Source of the DNA: Boletus sp. NGJ
Lineage: Eukaryota > Basidiomycota > Agaricomycetes > Boletales > Boletaceae
DNA: 64,000 bases
Assembly (NCBI GenBank): GCA_019096195.1
Contig: JAGTXK010000141.1
Location: forward strand, 124,001-188,000
Reading direction: 5' to 3'
The translations under genes and the position numbers were made by a program. The notes beneath the pieces are model-generated. The model had not been told where the DNA came from and did not search any database. It was given only the letters and a program-made list of their open reading frames with translations. Shown in pieces: positions 57,401-64,000 of the stretch (position 1 is its first letter; the number at the start of each line of letters is the position of its first letter).

Positions 57401-57855
57401 CGATGGCTCGGCCGGACCGACAACGAACACCACAGCCTCGGCGTCCCCAACACAACCTTTCGCCACCCTCTACAGACGCCCATCAGCAACAGCGGCGCGG
57501 TGCGTATGTCCGGCTCGATGTGCGTGTTAGGGGGCAAACACCGGACGAAGATCTCGCCCAGGATCTCGGTGGGTAGGCGCCGGATGCAGGACACGAGACC
57601 CTGGTGGACCTCCATCGAGGCAACGATCTGATCGCGCTTGTCGAGGAGTCGTTGGTGCACGTCGCGGACGCGCTTCATGATGGATTCCACGGTGGCGAGT
57701 TCGGCGGTGACGTCGTGGAGTTGGGCTTGGCGTTGACGTACGATTTCATCGATGGCGTGGATGTCTTGACCCGACGCTGCGTAGTTGGTGTTGCTATACT
57801 TTGAATATGGCGTGTCGAGGCATGGAAACTGTGCGTTTTCAGCATCCATCGCCAT
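56542..57855 (-). CDS. F-box protein, agaricomycete type
   Basis: A single uninterrupted exon of 437 aa. The ATG at 57855 (MAMDAENAQF) is the first in frame. An N-terminal coiled coil spans about residues 33-85 (IVRQRQAQLHDVTAELATVE). The F-box-like core starts at residue 91 with IRRLPTEILGEIFVRCLPPN, then CRGWRKVVLGTPRLWCSLSV. The remaining about 290 residues look like irregular leucine-rich repeats (HLTLEGDLRTA, LRSLTLCAVALG, HLEEFVFSPV). Family knowledge: the F-box binds Skp1 in SCF ubiquitin ligases while the C-terminal part picks the target. This gene type is present in very many copies in agaricomycetes. High GC. A decayed inverted fragment is at 40735-41098. It is the only copy here with an F-box. 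Confidence 0.88.
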   Translation of the reverse strand: MAMDAENAQFPCLDTPYSKYSNTNYAASGQDIHAIDEIVRQRQAQLHDVTAELATVESIMKRVRDVHQRLLDKRDQIVASMEVHQGLVSCIRRLPTEILGEIFVRCLPPNTHIEPDIRTAPLLLMGVCRGWRKVVLGTPRLWCSLSVRPSHRVLQQGLFFYHHWLSRARGCPLSLAVDTRRPPQNLVWRYEVTELLQPYTSRSARLHVTFDEATAPDMLLKDIPMLEHLTLEGDLRTAQKQKMTIVQPEPRLRSLTLCAVALGTDVLSAFDPGWTHLTQLRVTLGRAPRRQDQGADGPIVLSLLALCPHLEEFVFSPVFISRHDVDADAPHARGGAGLTHARLHTLDVVVLYGAGCLLDALTLPALKDLKIRDLDIVPSAWRQNALKAFLTRSGCPLETLRIHGAHVSIRKEDRAEYTALVPTLKHLDVCLGVMMHG

Positions 57856-58766
57856 CAATGTGAAGGCATCGGAGCGAACAAGTCAGCACCCGGCCGCACC
57901 GACCAAGCGTGGAAAGCAAAGGGGGGGAAGACTGACGTTGGCACTCGGATTGGGGAGCTAAGTACAGTAGATATGAAATGGGGGGTGTCGAAAGCGCCAA
58001 ACAAGGATCACATGACAATAAGGGCGGAAGAAAAAAGGGTCGGGGGTTAGACTTGGGAACGGTGACGACTTTGACACATGTCCACGCACCAGCGCTTGAA
58101 GGAGCTCGTCGATCGACATGGGTGGATGTCGATGCACAAAGCCTCCAATACGATAATATGCCTGCATGGCGTACGTCTCTGTAGGATGAAGGGAGAGTGA
58201 GAGAGAGAGGCAAGGAGGAAGGAAAGAATCACTATTGTTAAAGACCCATCAGCTGCCGAGCGAGACGAACCTTGCACCGTTGACGTGATGCTATGATAAT
58301 TCGCCTAGGACAACTCGGGTCCCTCCGTGCTCGCGTACCTGCGGCGTTGTACCTTACCGTCACCAGAGAGAACACTCCATAAATGAAAGGCGGCCTCAAA
58401 AGTTAAATACTCACCAACCAAACAACTTCCCCGGTGGTCCCACAGGGGAAAATACACATGGCTTGGAGTTAGCGAGGATATTCACGCATCACATGCCATA
58501 TAGACAGGCGAGACGGACGTCTGCGAAACTTTGGCCGGACGATCCCACGCGCGTGTTAAGCGCTTGCGTATAACGGCTAGCATTCCCATAGCAACAAAAA
58601 AAGCGAGGACACGCATAAATCGATACAACTGGACAGCAAGAGATTCTATATATATGATCTGCGACCAGACTCATCCAAGCATGGCTGGACGGAGGTGGCC
58701 CATCAGCAAAGCAAAAAGAAAAAGCCATCCCAGAACATGCCTAGTTCCCGCGAAACCCGTCGTAAT
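57856..58766. other. Intergenic region, possible small unannotated gene
   Basis: On the minus strand an exon-like piece at about 58190-58089 follows a CCTACAG acceptor, reads MQAYYRIGGFVHRHPPMSID, and ends at a GTGCGTGG donor. An upstream piece at about 58460-58420 starts MCIFPCGTTGEVVWL before a GTGAGT donor. These may be exons of a small gene, but I cannot build a full model or name a product. Confidence 0.25.
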
Positions 58767-60592
58767 TCATCCAATACGTCGAATAGCTCGCATCATCGTG
58801 GGCACATCGAGCGGTACTTCGTCCTTTTCCTTCTCATCCGGTGGAAGGACCGGTGGAAGCGCGTTGACGCCATGTTGCCTACAACACACGAAAGGGTGAG
58901 CAAGACAACGACACGTCTTCCATTGCAAATCAGCGCCACTCACCGTGCCTCCCACCACGCAATATACCCCACACCGTCCAGCGCCCTGACCGCCATCTCC
59001 GCATCCTGGATAAACACGCCGGGCGGAAACATCTCCATCACCGTCGCACGCGACGAAGGCGGCATGTACACGCAATCCGCCATATGTGCTCCATACACGC
59101 CAATCACGATCTGGCAACAAAAAAACCAATCATCAGCTCACACACGCTCATCGACCACACATACACATCAACGTCGGCATCTCACCGTAGACTGAGCAAT
59201 CGCAGTCATGCGTTCCACCCAAGGCGCCTCCGACGAAACGACATGCACCGTGTACCCTTCCCCCAGCTCCCTGAGCGCCTCGATCAGTGCCTCGTGATCC
59301 GCCTTCCTTAACTTGGGTCCAGGCGCCGCATCCTGGCGCGACAGGTACGTGACGACCGTCTCGGCCTTGGACAACCACGCCCTATTCGGCGCTTGCTCGG
59401 CTACACCCAGGAACCGCGCGACGCCGCGTCTAATCGGCTCCCACCATTTCTTCGACGCATCGAGTTCGACCAGAGGGACCGCAAACGGGGGCACATCAGC
59501 CCTCGCTCGGCGGGCTGCGCCCTCATCCGCAACGACCGCGCGTTTGATCAGGAATGGGACATGAAAGAGCTCATAGTCAGCCCAGTCATCCTTGTACATG
59601 AGCCCGAGCGTCGGAAAGGCCGCCTTGGCAACGAACGGATGGAATCCGCTCGGAGACCGCTGACGCACGACGTAAGGGTCGCCCGGCCTCTGTGGCTTGC
59701 CCACAAGGGCGGGCACGTTGGGGTAAAAGACACGTCGGGGCGGCGGGAGCGTCAGCGCATCGGGGGAGAGGGACGTGTCGAGCGCGCTGTACGTGCGCCA
59801 GAGGGAGAAGAAGGTGTAGTTGCCTGTTTGCGAAGTGAGCAAAGCGCTGTGCTGCGATAGGCGAGCTACATACTCGGTGATGCGTCCGTGACGATCCAGC
59901 TCACGCCGTGAATGCTGAGTTATACGCGACGATCAGTATACGTGGCTGCTTTAGCGAAGGATTGTGATGAGAGATACGCACAGACCACCAAACGGGCCCA
60001 AAATCTCCCTCGCCTGGACACTAGAGAGTATCTGCCAATCTGAAGACCGCGGAATCGCATGCGAATCCTCGCCAGACGACGCGATACTATCTAGTGGAGG
60101 AAAGGTTGGGTCGTCCGTGACGGCAAACAGCGTGCCATTCAACATGAACAAATTGTCCATGATCGTATACCCTACACCACGTCTGAGCAACCACACGACA
60201 GGCAAAAACGCAGCACGCGCACCTGGAACATGCTTCAAGACTGTCGTCGTCGGAACGCCATTGTCCCAATTCAGGATCCCGTCGTTGACGCCCACCGTCC
60301 CAAAGATCTGTGGAGGGAGCAATGGCGGGAAAGTCTTGTTGAGGGCCAGCTTTTGAGCGTTTTCAGCGACCTGTCCTTCTTGCCAGGTCCAATTCCCGTA
60401 AATTACATCGTCCCAATCCTCGTTTTCGCTGTTCGAGTTGGCACTTTTGTTATTCGCTTGCGATGCAGTCCACCTTCCGCTGAGGGCATCGTTTGTGAAG
60501 GAGTTTTCGAGGTTGTAAAACAGAACGAAGATGGTGAGGGAGAAGAAGACGAGAGAGAGTTCTCGACGACTCGGGGGTGAATACCACGGCAT
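58767..60592 (-). CDS. GT61-type (DUF563) glycosyltransferase, type II membrane protein
   Basis: Six exons: 60592-60223, 60171-59982, 59914-59874, 59823-59186, 59110-58944, 58878-58767. They sum to 1518 nt, 505 aa, in consistent phase. A single N-terminal membrane anchor (ELSLVFFSLTIFVLFYNL, residues about 11-28) follows a short basic tail, so the rest should lie in the Golgi or ER lumen. The family core includes YTIMDNLFMLNGTLF, TVVTYLSRQDAAP, HEALIEALRELGEG and, in the last large block, IVIGVYGAHMADCVYMPPSS, where the GT61 family normally has GxHGA/GxHGxxL. Intron 1 (51 nt, in phase and open) is spliced here because the family reads PGYTIMDN. GT61 enzymes transfer xylose or GlcNAc to glycans or proteins; the acceptor is unknown. 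Confidence 0.85.
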
Positions 60593-60698
60593 CCTGATAG
60601 ACGTGGTCGAAGTCCAAGAGCAGTGACGGCAGGAACTGAGGCAGCGCCTTTCGAATTCAACAGCTACAAACTCTACTACATAACTCGGGTAGACAACG

Positions 60699-62743
60699 CT
60701 AACGAACCAGGTCGTAAGCTTCTCCACCATTCGAAAGCGAGGCGATATCGAGCGTCGTCATTCGCTTCTTCCCCTTTGTATCCTCTGCCCAATTCTCATA
60801 AAAGTTGGTCTCGTCCTTGTGGGAGAGGTAATCTTCGCCGTCGGGCGTGACGACGCGTCGACCAGGTCCATCCCAGAAGTGGAACGCCTGACTGTGCACG
60901 CCGTACGACGTCGGTACTACCTCGAGTAGATCCCCCCTCGCAATCTCGATTGCCGGGATCTCCGACGCAGGCAAACCGATGAGGTATGCCAACAAGCACC
61001 GGATTACAGACGAATGCCCAATAATGAGCAAATCCTCTTTCTCCCGCTCCAACTCAATCAGCACCGGTTCCAGACGCACTTGAAAGTATGGCATGTAACG
61101 ACGTGTCTCGGAGAGGTTTGAGATGGTAGCGTACCAGATAGATCGTGATAACTCTCAGCGCGCGGCGCCCGGAACGCGTACGGGTCTTTCACGAACCGTG
61201 CCCACTCTTGGGGATAAAACTCTTTCGCTTGGTCTGGTGTGAGACCATCCCAGACGCCTGGATTGATTTCCGACATTTGCGTCTTCTCGATCACTTTGAC
61301 CTTGACCTTGGATGCGCCTTCCTTTGGTGCGGTCGATGCATCGGGCTTGGCTGCAGGCGGGCTGGGGTCCGAGGACAGGGTCGAAATCGATGATTTTGCG
61401 GTTTCGAACGGCCAAGCGGTGTGGTGAGCGCGACGACGCGTCGAAGTCCAAATCTTGGGATGGTGTTGAGTGCCGTACGGCACGACAGAAACGGTGGGCG
61501 TACCACTAGCCGTCGTTCGCTTGGGTTATAGCCACGTTGCTCCAACGAGTTTGCCCTTCTCTCGGTGACAAACTCTTTCAGTCTCTCTGCGTACTCCCAT
61601 CCGGCAGGAGAGAGATCTGAGTCGGCCTTGTACGAGTGCTCGATGAGGGATTGGCCGGACTTGAAGGCTCGCGTTAGTTTTATAGGTCGGCTGGAGGCAA
61701 CGACGGGGATCTTACGCGTGCAAAATAAATCATGCGGAACCGGTTGTGAATGTTCATGAGGAAGAACACGATTCGCGACTATACGCAACATTGGTCTGTA
61801 TCTCCTAGAACGTGCACACAGAGCCACCGACCTGCAGGTATCCTCGGATGTTCTGCAGAACAAGAGGTCAGGGGGAGCATGATGACAATGCACGCAGATA
61901 GTATGCTCACATTGACCATGATCTTTTCTCCGACCTAAGAGTGGTCAGTATATTCTGTGGGCATCAATCTTGCGAGGTCTTACATTGAAGATGCGGATAA
62001 ACGGCCAATTGGTCTCTGTGATCGTCTCGTACGCCTGTTCTCTGCCTCGTATCCGTCCATAATAATCATCTACCGCCTTATCGGGATCCCATCCACGGTA
62101 CTAGAATGCGATCGGTGCCGTCCGGTCACGCAAGATAAGGAGTGAGAACCCACGTCAGGAGAGGAGATCTTGACGCTCCGAATGTTTGTCTCGATTATCT
62201 CTTTATTATCGCATATTGACTCTGCAACATGGCGGTGAGCTTTGATCCCACCTTGCACCCTCGGATGAACACGCTTGCCTAGCAGGATGACGTGGATCCC
62301 TTCCTTGTCAAACCTTTCCGCGAGGCTCTGTCTGGCCTGTTTGGTGCCGTTGTTGGCATCGTATATGACAACCTGACCACCGCCCTCGAAAAAGTCCCAG
62401 ATGAGTTTCTCGCAGCCATCGGAGACCCGCTTGCGGAGTGCCAGCGTTGCGGGGGTCTTTTCGCCTGCGATCGGGGTGTTTGGGTGAGCGATGAGGGACA
62501 GGGGTGTGTGCACGCACCGAGGGTAAAGTAATCGGGAGGGAGGGACTGCGCGCCGCCGAGAGTCTTGCGACGATAATCGCCGAGGGAGACGACTTGTGTC
62601 TTTACGCCCATCCAGCGAAGATAGCGCTCGAGGGCGCGGGAGATGTGTGTCTTTCCGCGAGCGGGGAGGCCGACGGTGAGGATGAGGATTTTACCTGCAT
62701 GCCAGAGCAGACCAGAGGCAGTCGTGTACAACGGGGCTGCCAT
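60699..62743 (-). CDS. PFK26: 6-phosphofructo-2-kinase with a phosphatase domain lacking the catalytic His
   Basis: Ten exons: 62743-62518, 62464-62279, 62221-62154, 62100-61984, 61934-61911, 61852-61832, 61778-61716, 61659-61504, 61453-61135, 61078-60699. Total 1560 nt, 519 aa. The N-terminal kinase has the P-loop GLPARGKT (residues 25-32) and VVIYDANNGT. It makes fructose-2,6-bisphosphate, the activator of phosphofructokinase. The C-terminal histidine-phosphatase fold keeps IGHSSVIRCLLAYLIG, but its RHG signature reads RSGQS (residues 235-239). The phosphohistidine acceptor is thus Ser, as I recall for yeast Pfk26, so phosphatase activity is unlikely. Two micro-exons (24 and 21 nt) encode VGEKIMVN and NIRGYLQ. 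Intron 2 (62278-62222, 57 nt) is of GC-AG type and in phase. Confidence 0.93.
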
Positions 62744-62842
62744 CTCGAGGTAACAGTGAGACCCATATAATGATTACATAAGGCCACCGTAGAGGTATAC
62801 ATCGAACAAGTAACAGCACTGTCCACTTTACTGATCGCGTCT

Positions 62843-63673
62843 CTACTTGCCGTTGAGTGCAAACGACGTTGCTGCAGCTCTGTAGTCTTCCATCTCCTGG
62901 TCGAGTTGAGCAAGAGACTTTTTGACGCGTCGGGGCCCCTTCTTTTGTCGGCGTCGTGGGGCGACCGCGAGTGGCGCACTGAACACTGGGCGTTGTTTGC
63001 GTGGACTGGACAAGAAAGAGAATCGATCGAGCGCGTGCAAGAAACGCGACGGGAGGCTTACCCGAGCGGGGCAGGGGTTCCGTTTGGCGCGTGGTCGTAT
63101 GCGGGGACGGACAGGGGAGGACTTGGGGCGGCGATGCCACCGAGGCGGCCTAACAGAGATGGCTGTGTCCGTGCAGGAGGGGGGCTTACCGCCGGATATG
63201 TCGAATCGACTACAATCTCGATCTTTATGGGACGTCCTGGACGAGGACATGGGGGTGGCTCGAGAAGGACAACAAGAGGGCACTCACGTCTGTCAACGTA
63301 CTTGCCGTCGTACTTTGCACGGGCGACGGCGGCATCCCCGGAGCGCTGAAAGGAGACGAGGGCCATGCCCTTTGAGCGACCTTGGGAGTTGTAGATGAGA
63401 AAGACCTCTTTGAGAGGCCCGACGGTCTTTCGGAAGAGTTCCTGTCGAGGGGACGCGTCTGAGTCGGCGGCAGGAGGTGAAGAGAGGGCAACTTTCCTCG
63501 ACCTCGAGTTCACCGACGTCCGGGGGGAGATGGCTGAGGAGGATCTTGCTGCCCTGGTCTTTTTGTTTCTGGTCACGCCATGCAGGAGGGACTTGACCGG
63601 CCTGGTTTCCGAGTATGTGTCGTTTCGGGCTGTGGTAGTTGGCTGTGCGGTAGTGGTAGTGCTGCGTCGACAT
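62843..63673 (-). CDS. YRA1: ALY/REF-type mRNA export factor (YRA1 family)
   Basis: Five exons: 63673-63503, 63441-63288, 63236-63190, 63149-63062, 62985-62843. They total 603 nt, 200 aa, in phase. The RRM spans residues about 42-115: KILLSHLPPDVGE (RNP2-like), then SKGMALVSFQRSGDAAVARA (RNP1 region) and RRPIKIEIVVD. A basic linker (PRRRQKKGPRRVKK) and a C-terminal LDQEMEDYRA helix follow, the latter like the UAP56/Sub2-binding motif of this family. Yra1 joins the TREX complex and passes mRNP to the export receptor. The RGG-rich N-terminal arm usual in relatives is not evident; a further 5' exon is possible but not needed. Start to start, 159 bp separate it from the divergent gene at 63833. 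Confidence 0.87.
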
Positions 63674-63832
63674 CCTCCTTGTCGCTAATTTCTGTAAAGA
63701 TTGATAACATTTTTTTACAGTTGCCGTGTGTCACGTGCCAAATTATCTCCCTCGTTGGAACGATCGCCAGCGTGTGCCAGCTTTTTTCTCCTCCACCATC
63801 TCATCGACGGTCGGGGCCATTCAACGCACACA
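63674..63832. promoter_or_regulatory. Shared bidirectional promoter region
   Basis: A 159-bp gap lies between divergent start codons of YRA1 (minus) and the gene at 63833 (plus). It contains a T-rich tract near 63710 and pyrimidine-rich sequence (about 63780-63805) before the plus-strand ATG. No canonical TATA box seen. Confidence 0.45.
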
Positions 63833-64000
63833 ATGGACCAGATACCCTCTCAGGATCACCAGCAAAAGGATTTACTCGCCTTTCTCTTCCCAGAATCGTC
63901 CTCCGACCAGCATCGCCCACAAGACGCTCACCCGCCAGACGTCTTGGTCACCACACCGCTTCCAGCTCATCGTATACCAAATGTCCCCTTCAACCAGCAA
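63833..64000 (+). CDS. Start of an unidentified gene, runs off the window
   Basis: The ATG at 63833 opens 56 codons without a stop (MDQIPSQDHQQKDLLAFLFP, then a Pro/His-rich stretch), still open at the window end. The low-complexity N-terminus gives no clue to function. ATG context CACAATGG is good, and the divergent arrangement with YRA1 supports a real start. Confidence 0.55.
   Translation, partial: MDQIPSQDHQQKDLLAFLFPESSSDQHRPQDAHPPDVLVTTPLPAHRIPNVPFNQQ

Noticed and set aside
61291-61893. 200-codon minus-strand frame
   Set aside because: It spans three PFK2 introns. The family-consistent exons are in other phases.
1-64000. tRNA, rRNA, CRISPR arrays and bacterial-type operons
   Set aside because: No cloverleaf, rRNA signature or spaced direct-repeat array was noticed; gene structure is eukaryotic throughout. 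A tRNAscan run would settle the tRNA point.

Overview
The window looks like a repeat-rich stretch of an agaricomycete fungus (Basidiomycota), possibly of the Boletales. Host genes carry many short introns (about 46-75 nt), and the conserved products are fungal: ATP10, SEC24, a monofunctional-type 6-phosphofructo-2-kinase, an ALY/REF factor, an agaricomycete F-box protein and an MFS permease. The repeats (chromodomain Ty3/gypsy elements, Tc1/mariner elements with TA duplications, IS630- and pogo-like transposases) fit the same source.

Layout. (1) 1-26 kb is a nest of mobile elements with no intact host gene that I can see. A minus-strand chromovirus (1-8197) carries a nested Tc1 element and a nested solo LTR, and itself sits in an LTR of a second family. 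Then come a second Tc1 element, telomere-like (ATTAGG) and ACTATGA simple repeats, two more LTRs of the second family, a decayed DDE transposase, a decayed coiled-coil gene, a long foldback, a third Tc1 element and a 5'-truncated chromovirus with an antisense Cys-rich reading frame. (2) 26.5-31.03 kb holds two intact host genes in tandem: ATP10 (4 exons) and SEC24 (14 exons, with an apparent N-terminal WW domain). (3) 31.5-37.1 kb is transposon territory again. A pogo-like remnant is followed by a 4.37-kb element (32706-37079) with 80-bp inverted termini and a TA duplication. It holds an IS630/Tc1-type transposase convergent with an accessory gene, and an LTR is nested in the transposase. (4) 37.8-57.9 kb is a mosaic of segmental duplications: three paralogous seven-bladed WD40 genes, one intact MFS permease plus two decayed ones and several fragments, an F-box gene with an inverted decayed copy, and an intron-containing partial copy of SEC24. 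(5) 58.7-64 kb is ordinary, compact host sequence: a GT61-type glycosyltransferase, 6-phosphofructo-2-kinase and a YRA1/ALYREF gene, all on the minus strand, then the start of a plus-strand gene that leaves the window.

The strongest candidate for something undescribed is the two-gene DNA transposon at 32.7-37.1 kb. A second decayed locus (8.5-13.5 kb) shows the same convergent pairing of a DDE transposase with a SAM-like-domain gene, and a related accessory gene lies at 24.4-26.0 kb. Exon models were built by eye from GT/GC-AG signals and family resemblance. Where coding lengths sum to whole codons this is stated.
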